From contig CAVUVH010000002.1 in assembly GCA_963744735.1 (NCBI GenBank), positions 124,001 to 188,000 on the forward strand: 64,000 bases of DNA, in the 5' to 3' direction. Below the pieces are notes generated by a model. The model was given only the letters and a program-made list of their open reading frames with translations, was not told the origin of the DNA and ran no database searches. Positions 27,224-37,437 of the stretch are shown here, in pieces. A program made the position numbers and the translations under genes. Each line of letters opens with the position of its first letter. Within the stretch, counting starts at the first letter, position 1. Origin of the DNA: RPQJ01 sp963744735. Lineage in GTDB: Bacteria; Pseudomonadota; Gammaproteobacteria; Steroidobacterales; Steroidobacteraceae.

Positions 27224-29297
27224 ATGAACACTGCCGCGCCTGCCGCGACGCCGCCCCAGTGGACGCTCACCGTCGACAGCGACCGCATCGCCTGGCTGTG
27301 CTTCGACAAGCCGAACGCCAGCGCCAACTCGCTGTCGCGCGCCGCCATGGAGGAACTGAACGAACGCCTCGGCGAGGTCGAGCAGGCGCGCCCGGCGGGC
27401 CTCGTGATCGTCTCCGGCAAGAGCGGCTTCATCGCCGGCGCCGACGTGTCGGAGTTCGGCCAGGTCCGCGTCCCGGCAGAAGCCGTGCCGTCGATCCGCG
27501 CGGCGCACGCCGTGCTGCAGCGGCTCGAGGCCCTGCCCTGCCCGACCGTCGCGGCCATCAACGGCTACTGCCTCGGCGGCGGGCTCGAACTCGCGCTCGC
27601 CTGCCGGCTATCGCGTGGCGGCGGACGACCCCAAGGTCACCCTCGGCCTGCCCGAGGTCATGCTGGGCATCCACCCGGGTTTCGGCGGCACGGTGCGCGC
27701 GGTGCGGCTCGTCGGCGTCGCGCTCGCCATGGACCTGATGCTGACCGGCAAGAACCTGCGGCCCGACAAGGCGCTGCGGGCCGGCCTGGTCGACGCAGTG
27801 GTGCCGGCCGACCGGCTGCGCGAGGCGGCCAGGAAGCTGGCGCTGCAGCCCGCGCACGCGCCGACGCGCGCCGCTGGGCCAGCGGCTGCTGAACCTGCCG
27901 TTCGTGCGCGGCTTCGTCGCCGGCAAGATCGAACAGCAGGTGCGACGGCGCGCCCGGCGCGAGCATTACCCCGCGCCCTACGCGATCGTCGATCTGTGGC
28001 GGCGTCACGGCGCCAGTCCGCGCACGGGCTACGAGGCCGAGGCGCAGTCGGTCGCCAGGCTCGTCTGCACGCCGACCTCGCGCAACCTGGTGCGCGTCTT
28101 CTTCCTGCAGGAGCGCCTCAAGGCGCTGGGCGGCAAGGACGCTGCCGGCGGGCGGGCACGTGCACGTCGTCGGCGCCGGCGTCATGGGCGGCGACATCGC
28201 TGCCTGGTGCGCGCTGCGCGGCTTCAACGTCACGCTGCAGGACCGCGGCGCCGAGTTCGTGCAGCCGGCGCTCGAGCGCGGCACGCGCCTTCTTCGACAA
28301 GCGGGCGCGCGTGCCCGGCAAGGCCGACGAGCAGATGGCGCGGCTGCGCGCCGATGTCGAGGGCGCGGGCGTGGCCGATGCCGACGTGGTGATCGAGGCG
28401 ATCTTCGAGAATGCCGACGCCAAGCGCGCGCTGTACGCGCGGCTCGAGCCGCAGCATGCGGCCCGGCGCGATCCTCGCGACCAACACCTCGAGCCTGATG
28501 CTCGAGCCGCTCGCGGCAGCGCTGGCGGCACCGGGCCGCCTGGTCGGCCTGCACTTCTTCAACCCCGTGGCGCAGATGCCGCTGGTCGAGGTCATCGAGT
28601 CCACGCTGACGCGATCCCGCCGCGCGCGCAGGCCGCGCTCGCCTTCACCCGGCGCGATCGACAAGCTGCCGCTGCCCTGCCGCAGCGCGCCCGGGCTTCC
28701 TCGTCAACCGCGTGCTGATGCCCTACATGACCGAGGCCATGCTCGCTGCCGGCGAGGGCGTGCCGCTGGCGGCGATCGATGCCGCCGCCGTCGCAGTTCG
28801 GCATGCCGATGGGGCCGATCGAACTGGCCGACATCGTCGGCCTCGACGTCTGCCTGCACGTGGGCAGGATCCTCGCCGCGGCCTTCGGCGGTGCCGGCGC
28901 CCGATGCGGTGGCGCCGCTGGTCGCCGCGGGCAAGCTGGGCCGCAAGACCGGCGAGGGCTTCTACGTCTGGCGCGACGGCAAGGCCGTCAAGCCCGCCGT
29001 CGACCCGGCCTACCGCGCGCCGGACGACCTGCAGGACCGCCTGATGCTGCCGCTGGTCAACGAGGCCATGGCCGTGCCTGCGCGAGGGCGTCGTTGCCGA
29101 TGCGGACCTGATCGATGCCGGCGTGATCTTCGGCTCGGGCTTCGCGCCGTTCCGCGGCGGGCCGCTGCATTATGCGCGCGAACGCGGCATCGCGGAGACC
29201 GTGTCGTCCCTCCGCGGACTGGCGGCGCGGCATGGCGACCGGTTCCTGCCGGACGCGGGCTGGGACCGGCGTTCGCGGACGCCGGGCACCGCTGTGA
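27224..29297 (+). CDS. FadJ-like enoyl-CoA hydratase/3-hydroxyacyl-CoA dehydrogenase, many frameshifts
   Basis: Bifunctional fatty-acid beta-oxidation alpha subunit, about 690 residues once frames are joined. ATG 27224 follows GGAGG. The hydratase half shows SGKSGFIAGADVSEFG, NGYCLGGGLELALAC and LPEVMLGIHPGFGGTV. The linker has NLVRVFFLQERLKALGGK. The dehydrogenase half has the NAD loop VHVVGAGVMGGDIAAWCALR, then ILATNTSSLMLEPLA, LVGLHFFNPVAQMPLVEVI, FLVNRVLMPYMTEAML and KTGEGFYVWRDGK. Frames change at least ten times, for example near 27607, 27870, 28150, 28285 and 28455, and repeatedly from about 28600 to 29100. All domains remain in order, so I treat this as poor consensus rather than decay. 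No thiolase (FadI/A) gene is adjacent. Confidence 0.75.
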
Positions 29298-29330
29298 TAT
29301 CATCCCGGACCTTTTTGCAAGCGGCCTCCG

Positions 29331-30421
29331 ATGAGCACCGACCCGACCACCGTCGAACCGGCCTTCCTGCGCGCGTTCTCGCCGCTCGACGGGCTCAAGA
29401 ACGAAAACCTGCGCGCGCTGGCCCGCAAGACCGTCCTGCGCGAACTGAACCAGGGCCGCCTGCTGTTCAAGGAAGGCGACGCCGACAAGCGCACCTACTA
29501 CCTGGTCAGCGGCACTGGTCGAGCTGCTGCCAGACGGCCGCATCGTCGGCAGCATCCGCGGCGGCACGCCCGATGCGCGCAATCCGCTCGCGCCGATCCT
29601 GCCGCGCCGCTGCACCGCGCGCGTCGCCTCCGACAAGATCGAGTACCTCTCGATCGACAGCGACCTGCTCGACGTGATGCTCACCTGGGACCAGACCGGC
29701 ACCTACGAAGTCGGCGAGCTGCAAGGCCGGCAACGAGGCGGCCGACGACTGGATGACGATGCTGCTGCAGAGCCGCGCCTTCCACCGCATTCCGCCGGCG
29801 AACATCCAGGCGATGTTCATGCGCATGCAGCGCATGAGTCTACGCCGCCGGCGACGTGATCATCAGCCAGGGCGACGAAGGCGACTACTTCTACGTGATC
29901 GTGTCAGCGGCCGCTGCGCGGTCACCCGCGAGACGCCGCTCAACCGGGAAGGCATCAGGCTCGCCGAACTCGGCATGGGCGAGACCTTCGGCGAGGAGGC
30001 GCTGATCTCCGAGGCGCGAAGCGCAATGCGACCGTGACGATGCTGACCGACGGCGTGCTGATGCGCCTCGCCAAGGACGATTTCAACACGCTGCTGAACG
30101 AGCCGATGCTGCACTGGGTCGACCACGACCAGGCGAAGGAGATCGTCGCCAAGGGCGGCGCCTGGCTCGACGTGCGCCTGCCGAGCGAGTACGAGCACTG
30201 GCACCTCGAGGCTTCGCTCAACGTGCCGCTGTATTTCATCCGCCTGAAGCTCAAGTACGCTCGACCCGGCCGTGCCCTACGTCGTGATCTGCGACAACGG
30301 GCGCCGCAGCTCGGCGGCTGCCTACATCCTGAGCGAACGCGGCTTCGACGCATACGTGCTGCGGGGCGGCGTCGCCGCCACCGACCTGGCCGATACGCTG
30401 ATCCACAATACCGCCGGCTGA
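29331..30421 (+). CDS. Cyclic nucleotide-binding (two domains) + rhodanese protein, six frameshifts
   Basis: About 363 residues after joining frames. The N-terminal half is one cNMP-binding fold (FLRAFSPLDGLKNENLRALA, RLLFKEGDADKRTYYLVSGT, VELLPDGRIVGSIRGGT). A second copy follows (SRAFHRIPPANIQAMFMRMQ, GDVIISQGDEGDYFYVIVSG, GMGETFGEEALISEA). The C-terminal 90 residues are a rhodanese domain (AKGGAWLDVRLPSEYEHWHL, ASLNVPLYFIRLKLK, VPYVVICDNGRRSSAAAYIL) with an intact active-site Cys loop CDNGRRS. Shifts lie near 29517, 29725, 29842, 29905, 30018 and 30262. Such fusions suggest cNMP-gated sulfur or phosphatase-like signalling; the actual output is unknown. The stop is 14 bases from the convergent pilZ stop. 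Confidence 0.72.
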
Positions 30422-30435
30422 CGCCGGCCGCGCCG

Positions 30436-30798
30436 TCACATCGTGTGGGTGGGCTTGTCGCCGCCCAGCGCGCCGGCCAGGTAGGTCTCGATCTTGCTCT
30501 GGGTCTGGCCGCGGTCCTGTTCGCTGAACTGCACGCCGATGCCGGCCGTGCGCTTGCCCTGCGCGCCCTTGGGCGTCATCCAGATCACGCGGCCCGCCAC
30601 CGGCAGCTTCTCGTCCTCGCCCATGAGGTTCAGCAGCATGAACACCTCGTCGCCGAGGCGGTAGTTGCTGTTCGTCGGGATGAACAGGCCGCCGTTCTTC
30701 ACGAACGGCATGTAGGCAAGGTACAGCGCGCTCTTGTCCTTGATGGTGAGCGTCAGCAGGCCCGGCTTGTTCGGTTGTCGCGCGGCGACGGGGCTCAT
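30436..30798 (-). CDS. pilZ: Type IV pilus PilZ protein
   Basis: A 120-residue PilZ-domain protein. It has the layout of the pilus-assembly PilZ that follows holB in many gammaproteobacteria: LLTLTIKDKSALYLAYMPFV, NGGLFIPTNSNYRLGDEVFM, GRVIWMTPKGAQGKRTAGIG and VQFSEQD. The canonical c-di-GMP motif RxxxR is absent (RQPNKPG occupies that place), as in pilus PilZ, which works with FimX/PilB rather than binding c-di-GMP itself. It starts 17 bases after the holB stop and is the last gene of the fab-holB run. Confidence 0.9.
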   Translation of the reverse strand: MSPVAARQPNKPGLLTLTIKDKSALYLAYMPFVKNGGLFIPTNSNYRLGDEVFMLLNLMGEDEKLPVAGRVIWMTPKGAQGKRTAGIGVQFSEQDRGQTQSKIETYLAGALGGDKPTHTM

Positions 30799-30815
30799 GC
30801 GTTCCTTGTTCAGCG

Positions 30816-31853
30816 TCAGCGGGCCGGCGCCATTGCCCGGAATTCGAGCAGCAGCGTTTCGACCACGAGGGGCGCGGAGACCGAGCCATCGAGCAGGCGG
30901 CGGGCTTCGCGCAGGCGATCCACCACCTGGAACGCCGCGGTTATGTTCAACTGCACCGCCGCCCTTTGCAACAGGGAACCGGTCCGAAACGTGAGCCGAC
31001 TCTCATCGCCGGCCCCGGTTGCCTGCTGCACCGCCGCCCGCAGCCACGCTTCGAGCCAGTCGAGCCGGGCCGGCAAGCCTTCACCCTGCAGGTCTTCCGC
31101 CGCCCGCGTGACTTCGATGCGGCCATCCAGGAAGGCCTCCAGCAGGCCCGACATCTGCTCCTCGAGCGCCGCGAAATGCGGCGCCAGCGCCTGCGCCTTC
31201 AGCGGCGACCCGCCCGCCACCGCCAGCAGGCGTGCCGATGCGGGCACGCCGGTCGTCTCGAGCCAGCGCAGTGCCTCGGCCGGATCCGGCCGGGCGATCT
31301 CGACCCGCTGGCAGCGGCTGCGCAGGGTCGGCAGCAGCAGCGACGGCCGCGCGGTGACCAGGATCAGCACGGTGCGTGGCGCCGGTTCTTCCAGCGTCTT
31401 CAGCAGCGCATTCTGCGCCGCCGTGGTCATCTTCTCGGCCGGCACGATCACGGCGACGCGATGACCGCCGCGCATGCTGGTCATCGCCAGCCGCTCGCAG
31501 ACTTCGCGCACCTGGTCCACGCCGATCGATTTCTTCTTTTCCGGGATGCGCAGCCAGTGCAGGTCGGAATGATTGCCGGCCCGGCTCAACTGGCATTCAG
31601 GGCAGTCGCCACACGCCTGCAGCCGGTCGCCGCGCCGGCTGCAGAAAAGTGCCGCGGCCAGGGCCGAGGCGAAGCGCTCCTTGCCGACGCCAGCCGGGCC
31701 CTGCAGCAGCAGTCCGTGCGGCAGGCGCTGCGCAGCCACGGCCGCCGTCAGGCGATCACAGGCGGCCGAATGCCAGGGCAGCAGGTCGATCGGCAGCGGC
31801 GCAAAAGCCTCCTCGGCGCCGTCAACCGCGCTGTCGTCGTCGTCGGTCGTCAT
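30816..31853 (-). CDS. holB: DNA polymerase III subunit delta'
   Basis: Clamp-loader subunit of 345 residues. It has an AAA+ fold with a P-loop LLLQGPAGVGKERFASALAA (Lys present, but Glu where Ser/Thr is usual), a zinc module CSRRGDRLQACGDCPECQLS (four Cys), the SRC-containing region PTLRSRCQRVEIARPDPAEA, and KMTTAAQNALLKTLEEPAPR, a strongly conserved delta'/tau block. The start at 31853 overlaps the tmk stop (ATGA), and pilZ follows. The frame is intact. Confidence 0.93.
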   Translation of the reverse strand: MTTDDDDSAVDGAEEAFAPLPIDLLPWHSAACDRLTAAVAAQRLPHGLLLQGPAGVGKERFASALAAALFCSRRGDRLQACGDCPECQLSRAGNHSDLHWLRIPEKKKSIGVDQVREVCERLAMTSMRGGHRVAVIVPAEKMTTAAQNALLKTLEEPAPRTVLILVTARPSLLLPTLRSRCQRVEIARPDPAEALRWLETTGVPASARLLAVAGGSPLKAQALAPHFAALEEQMSGLLEAFLDGRIEVTRAAEDLQGEGLPARLDWLEAWLRAAVQQATGAGDESRLTFRTGSLLQRAAVQLNITAAFQVVDRLREARRLLDGSVSAPLVVETLLLEFRAMAPAR

Positions 31854-32497
31854 GGCATGCCCGACGCCGCCAGCAGCGGCTCCATCGCCGCGCGCACCGC
31901 ATGCTCGACCTGGGCGGGAGCGCCGCTCGCGTCGATGACCCGGAAGCGCGCCGGCTCGCGCGCTGCGCGCGCGAGATAACACTGCCGCACCCGCTCGAAG
32001 AACTCCGTGCGCTCCGATCTCGAAACGGTCCGGCCCCGCATTGCCGTTGCGAGCCTGCGCACGCGCCATGCCGAGTTCGACCGGCGCATCCAGCAGCAGC
32101 GTCAGGTCGGGATGGCGCCCGGGGTGCACGATGCGGACCAGCGCATCGATGTCGGCCTCGGCCATGCCGCGGCCACCGCCCTGGTAGGCGTAGGTGGCGT
32201 CGGTGAAGCGATCGCAGAGCACCCACGCCCCGCGGGCCAGCGCAGGCTCGATCAGGTTGGCAAGGTGCGAGGCGCGGGCGGCGAACATCAGCAGCAGTTC
32301 GCACGACTGCGGCATCGGTTCGTCGGTACGGCGTCGAGCAGCACTTCCCGCAGCGCCTCGGCCCGCGGCGTGCCACCGGGCTCGCGCGTCAGCACGACTT
32401 CGACGCCGGCGTCGCGCAGCCAGGCAGCCGCCCGCTGCAGTTGCGTCGACTTGCCGACGCCCTCGCCGCCTTCGAAGGTGATGAACCTGCCGCTCAC
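31850..32497 (-). CDS. tmk: Thymidylate kinase, two compensating frameshifts
   Basis: dTMP to dTDP kinase of about 215 residues. The start at 32497 opens SGRFITFEGGEGVGKSTQLQ, the P-loop, then VEVVLTREPGGTPRAEALRE (DR/E motif). After a shift near 32322 it continues RTDEPMPQSCELLLMFAARA, LARGAWVLCDRFTDATYAYQ and GGGRGMAEADIDALVRI. A second shift near 32016 leads to RTEFFERVRQCYLARAAREP and the C-terminus VEHAVRAAMEPLLAASGMP. The two shifts cancel, so the span is a multiple of three. It overlaps both mltG and holB by 4 bases. An essential gene broken this way argues for sequence error. Confidence 0.88.
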
Positions 32498-33544
32498 GAT
32501 CCGGGTGTGTCCTTGCTGGCCCTGTTCTGCTGCCGGTACCGCACGAGATACTGCCGCACGGCCTCGTTGTGTTCCTGCAGCGTCTTCGAAAACGCGTGGC
32601 GGCCGTCGCCAAGGCCGGTGGCGACGAAATACAGCTCGCCCCGCTCGTCCGGCTGCACCGCCGCCAGCAGCGACTGCCTGCCCGGCAGCGCAATCGGCGT
32701 CGGCGGCAGTCCCGCGCGGGTGTAGGTATTGTAAGGCCCGTCGCGCTCGAGGTCCGCGCGGCGCAGGTTGCCGTCGAACTGCGGTCCCAGCCCGTAGATG
32801 ATCGTCGGATCCGTCTGCAGCCGCATGCCCTGGCGCAGGCGCGCAACGAATACCCCGGCAATCCGGCCGCGCTCGTCGGCCGCCGCGGTCTCACGCTCGA
32901 TGATCGAGGCGAGGATCAGGGCCTCGTAGGCATCGTCGAACGGCAGGTCGGCGTGGCGCGCGGCCCAGGCCGCGTCGAGTTCGCGGACCATGCGCGCGCG
33001 CGCCTGGCGCAGCAGGTCGATATCCCGGGTACCCTTGCCGAAGAGATACGTGTCGGGAAAGAAGAGGCCTTCGGGGTGGCGCCCCGCCTCGCCCAGCGCC
33101 TCCATCACGGCAGCGTCCGTCTGACCGGCCAGCGTGTGCACGAGGGTCGGCTCCGCGGCCAGTGCCCGGCGCAGGTCGCGGAAGGTCCAGCCCTCGACGA
33201 TCGTCACCGCGTGCTGCACGACAGCGCCGCTCACGAACGTCTGCAGCAGGCCCGCCGGCGTGGTTCCCGGCGCAATCGCGAACTCGCCTGCGTGCAGGCG
33301 CGCGTCGGCGCCCGTGCAGGCGTCCGTACAGCGCCAGCAGGCGCGGATGACGCAGCAATCCGCGTCCCGCCAGGTCCCGCGTCACGGCCGTCAGCGACTG
33401 GCCGGGCAGCACTTCGACTGTCGTTGCGGCATCGCCCAGCGGCAGCGGCGTCGCCAGCCAGTTCCGGGCATAGAGCGCCACCGCGCCGGCGACGAGTACG
33501 GCGACCGTCAGGACGACGAGCAGCGACCGTCGCCAGTGCGTCAT
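32494..33544 (-). CDS. mltG: Endolytic murein transglycosylase MltG, one frameshift
   Basis: Inner-membrane lytic transglycosylase that cleaves nascent glycan strands; about 350 residues. The start at 33544 (THWRRSLLVVLTVAVLVAGA, one anchor helix) overlaps the pabC stop. After a LysM-like segment (TTVEVLPGQSLTAVTRDLAG) the frame shifts near 33300. The catalytic YceG domain is complete: HPEGLFFPDTYLFGKGT, YEALILASIIERETAAADER (the catalytic Glu lies in IERET), VFVARLRQGMRLQTDPTIIY, YNTYTRAGLPPTPIALPG and ELYFVATGLGDGRHAFSKTL. Confidence 0.9.
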
Positions 33545-34362
33545 TCGTCGCCAGCCTCGATCGCCTCGCGCAGGCGTGCCGTGATGGCGCCGGGCCCGAA
33601 ATCGACCAGCCCGTGGACACGGCCCACCGGGCGGATGCCGCGCACCGCATTGGTCAGGAAGCACTCGTCGGCGAGCAACAGGTCATCGACCGTGCAGTCG
33701 CCGACCTCGGCATGAATGCCCAGCTGATCCGCCACGCGCAGCACGACCTCGCGCATGACGCCGGACACGCCGCAGTCGCTGATCCGTGGCGTCAGCAGGC
33801 CTTCCTTGCGCACCAGGAAAACGTTTGCCGCCGTGCCGCAGACGATGCGGTCGTCGGTCGAGAGCATCAGGCCCTCGTCGAACGGCGTGTCGCGCAACTC
33901 GGCGCCGGCCAGCACCTGCTCGAGGCGGTTGAGGTGCTTCATCCCGGCGAGTCGCGGATTGCGGCCGAGCCGGGTCTCGCACAGGCGCAGTGCCAGCGGC
34001 CGCGCGGCCTCCGCCTCCGACACCTGCTGCGCCGTCGAGACGACGATGCGCGTGAGGTTCGGCTCCGCCGGCGGCCCGTAGCCGCGCGGACCGGGGCCGC
34101 GAGTCAGCATCAGCTTGACGACGGCCGCGCCGAAGCCTTCCAGCGCGCGGTGACAGTCCTGTTCGATCAGCTCGACCGGCGGCGCAGGCATCCCGAGCCG
34201 GTGACAGCCTTCGCCCAGGCGCGCCATGTGCTGCTGGAAACGCCGCACGCGCCCGTTGGACGCGGCCATCGTCTCGAACAGTCCGTCGCCGTACTGCAGG
34301 CCGCGGTCGTCGACCGACACGCTGCCCCCTTCCACGCCATTGACGATCTTGCGTCCGATCAC
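33541..34362 (-). CDS. pabC: Aminodeoxychorismate lyase
   Basis: PLP fold-type IV enzyme of 273 residues converting 4-amino-4-deoxychorismate to 4-aminobenzoate for folate synthesis. Features: SVDDRGLQYGDGLFETMAAS, the PLP-binding Lys in LAGMKHLNRLEQVLAGAEL (residue about 145), DRIVCGTAANVFLVRKEGLL, and FLTNAVRGIRPVGRV. It overlaps pabB and mltG by 4 bases each, so the folate pair is translationally coupled and embedded in the fatty-acid/cell-wall run. The frame is intact. Confidence 0.93.
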   Translation of the reverse strand: MIGRKIVNGVEGGSVSVDDRGLQYGDGLFETMAASNGRVRRFQQHMARLGEGCHRLGMPAPPVELIEQDCHRALEGFGAAVVKLMLTRGPGPRGYGPPAEPNLTRIVVSTAQQVSEAEAARPLALRLCETRLGRNPRLAGMKHLNRLEQVLAGAELRDTPFDEGLMLSTDDRIVCGTAANVFLVRKEGLLTPRISDCGVSGVMREVVLRVADQLGIHAEVGDCTVDDLLLADECFLTNAVRGIRPVGRVHGLVDFGPGAITARLREAIEAGDE

Positions 34363-35720
34363 GGTCTCTCTCCCAGCGCTCGCAGGATTCCATGCGCCTT
34401 CGCGCGAGTTTCAGCCAGCTCCGACTCAGGCTCGGAGTCTGCCACGATACCGGCCCCGGTCCTGAATCCGATCTCGCCGTCACTCACGGTCAGCGTGCGG
34501 ATCAGGATGTTGAGGTCCATCGCGCCATGCAGGTCGAGGTACCCGAGCGAGCCGGTATAGGCGTCGCGCGGCTCCTGCTCCAGCCCGGCCAGCAACTGCA
34601 TGCAGCGCACCTTCGGGCAGCCGGTGATGGTGCCACCGGGGAACACGGCCGCGATCGCGCGACCGGGCGTGACGTCCGGGCGCAGGACACCGCGCACGCT
34701 GGAGACGATGTGATGCACGGTCGCGTAGGTCTCGATGGTCATGAACTCATCGACCTCGACCGTGCCGCCGCGGCAGATGCGTCCAAGGTCGTTGCGTTCG
34801 AGGTCGACCAGCATGATGTGCTCGGCTCGTTCCTTTTCGTTCAGCGTCAGCTCGCGCTTCAATGCGGCGTCGTCCTGCGCGTCGCGGCCGCGCGGCCGCG
34901 TGCCGGCAATCGGCCGCGTGCCGGCGATCCCGTCCTGCAGCTGCAGCAGCCGCTCGGGTGACGAACTGAGCAGGGCAAACCCGCCCAGCTGCGCGAGCGC
35001 CGCGAATGGCGCCGGATTGGCCCGGCGCAGTGCCCGGTAAAGGTCGCAGACGGTGGCGCCGGGTGCCAGCTGGGCGCGCCAGGAGCGCGACAGGTTGGCC
35101 TGGTAGACATCGCCGCGGGCGATGGCGGCCAGGATCGCACGGACACCATCGAGAAAGACCTGTGGATCCTGTTCGCGCACGCCGGTGGCGAGCACCGCGG
35201 GCGGCGGCGTGGCAGCGGTGGCGGCCACGGCTGCGAGATCGGCCTGCACCTGCGCGCGCAGGGCCTCCAGCCGGGCCGGCTCGCGCGCGACGATGCGCAC
35301 CTCGCCCGTGCCGCGGTCGCGCATCAGCGCGCCGTGCATGCGCCAGGCCACGGCCCGCGGCAGGCGTGACGGCGGCAGCCGCAGCGTCGGTTCGATCTCG
35401 GCCGCAAGTTCGTAGCCCAGGTAGAGGAACCACCCGTCAGCAAACACCGCGCCACCCGCGCCGGCCGCACCGGCCAACGGCGAGGAGCCACCCTCGCGCG
35501 CGACCCAGTGGTCGAGCGCGTCGAGGAAGCCGGATGCGGCGCTCGCTTCCGGCACATCGCCGGCCAGCCTGCCATCGGGAAGCTGCAGCAGGCGTTCGCC
35601 GGGCAGCGCAAACAGGACGTCGTGCCGGCCGAGCGGCGCTTCGCCACTCACGCTTTCGAGCAGCACGGGATAGCGATCGGGGAAGCGCTGGTGCAGCGCG
35701 AGCAGGTCGGCGTCGCGCAT
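34359..35720 (-). CDS. pabB: Aminodeoxychorismate synthase component I
   Basis: Chorismate-binding enzyme of 453 residues. With a glutamine amidotransferase (PabA, not in the window) it makes aminodeoxychorismate. Conserved blocks: RGDVYQANLSRSWRAQLAP, FALLSSSPERLLQLQ, GTRPIAGTRPRGRDAQDD, LNEKERAEHIMLVDLERNDL, and VFPGGTITGCPKVRCMQLL. At the position where E. coli PabB has its Lys nucleophile (PIKGT) this protein has Ala (PIAGT), as in anthranilate synthases and some PabBs. The adjacent pabC supports the PabB call over TrpE. It starts 22 bases after the fabF stop. Confidence 0.88.
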   Translation of the reverse strand: MRDADLLALHQRFPDRYPVLLESVSGEAPLGRHDVLFALPGERLLQLPDGRLAGDVPEASAASGFLDALDHWVAREGGSSPLAGAAGAGGAVFADGWFLYLGYELAAEIEPTLRLPPSRLPRAVAWRMHGALMRDRGTGEVRIVAREPARLEALRAQVQADLAAVAATAATPPPAVLATGVREQDPQVFLDGVRAILAAIARGDVYQANLSRSWRAQLAPGATVCDLYRALRRANPAPFAALAQLGGFALLSSSPERLLQLQDGIAGTRPIAGTRPRGRDAQDDAALKRELTLNEKERAEHIMLVDLERNDLGRICRGGTVEVDEFMTIETYATVHHIVSSVRGVLRPDVTPGRAIAAVFPGGTITGCPKVRCMQLLAGLEQEPRDAYTGSLGYLDLHGAMDLNILIRTLTVSDGEIGFRTGAGIVADSEPESELAETRAKAHGILRALGERP

Positions 35721-35742
35721 GGTTTGGCCGCGGGCGGCGCCC

Positions 35743-36997
<1,255 letters not shown>

Positions 36998-37075
36998 GCT
37001 GTTGTCCCCCGAAAGAACGCGTTGCGGCAGTGAGGCCGGAACCGCCCTCCGTGGCGGCTCGGCGCGAGGCGCAGC

Positions 37076-37318
37076 TCAGGCCTGGCTGCGGCGCTCGTTG
37101 ATGTAGTCCACGGCCTGCTGGACCGTCGTGATCTTCTCGGCGTCCTCGTCCGGAATCTCGGTCTCGAACTCTTCTTCGAGCGCCATGACGAGTTCGACAG
37201 TGTCGAGCGAGTCAGCACCGAGGTCGTCGACGAAGGAGGACTCGTTGGTCACTTCTTCTTCCTTGACGCCCAGTTGCTCGGCGACGATCGCCTTAACCCG
37301 CTGTTCAATACTGCTCAT
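37076..37318 (-). CDS. acpP: Acyl carrier protein
   Basis: An 80-residue acidic carrier. The phosphopantetheine Ser lies in FVDDLGADSLDTVELVMALE (DSL motif). The opening IEQRVKAIVAEQLGVKEEEV and the end DAEKITTVQQAVDYINERR match the family closely. The intact frame starts at 37318 after an AGGA ribosome site. It has a promoter candidate of its own in the 119-bp gap after fabG, in keeping with high expression, and fabF follows 78 bases downstream. Confidence 0.97.
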   Translation of the reverse strand: MSSIEQRVKAIVAEQLGVKEEEVTNESSFVDDLGADSLDTVELVMALEEEFETEIPDEDAEKITTVQQAVDYINERRSQA

Positions 37319-37391
37319 TGTCGTTGGAATCCTATGAAAGGAAACAAGATATGCCGGCCCGGCCCGCGGGGGATCGACATGGGGCGCGTAT

Positions 37392-37420
37392 TCTATAGTC
37401 TCGGCCGCTCAGGGGTCCAA
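37392..37420 (-). promoter_or_regulatory. Putative acpP promoter
   Basis: On the minus strand TTGGAC (37415-37420) and TATAGA (37392-37397) are separated by exactly 17 bases, 73 bases upstream of the acpP ATG. TAGAAT overlaps the -10 as an alternative. A dedicated promoter is expected here because ACP is made in large excess over FabG. Confidence 0.5.
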
Positions 37421-37437
37421 TTAACCCTAAACGCCTT

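Noticed and set aside
27224..29297. True pseudogene from gene decay
   Set aside because: All catalytic blocks survive in order, there are no large deletions or in-frame stops apart from shifts, and essential genes show the same type of lesion, so sequence error is more likely.
34890..34930. Near-perfect 18-bp tandem repeat in pabB (IAGTRP twice)
   Set aside because: The second copy is the normal TRPIAGTRPRG motif and the reading frame is intact; the resemblance is probably chance within a GC-rich coding sequence.
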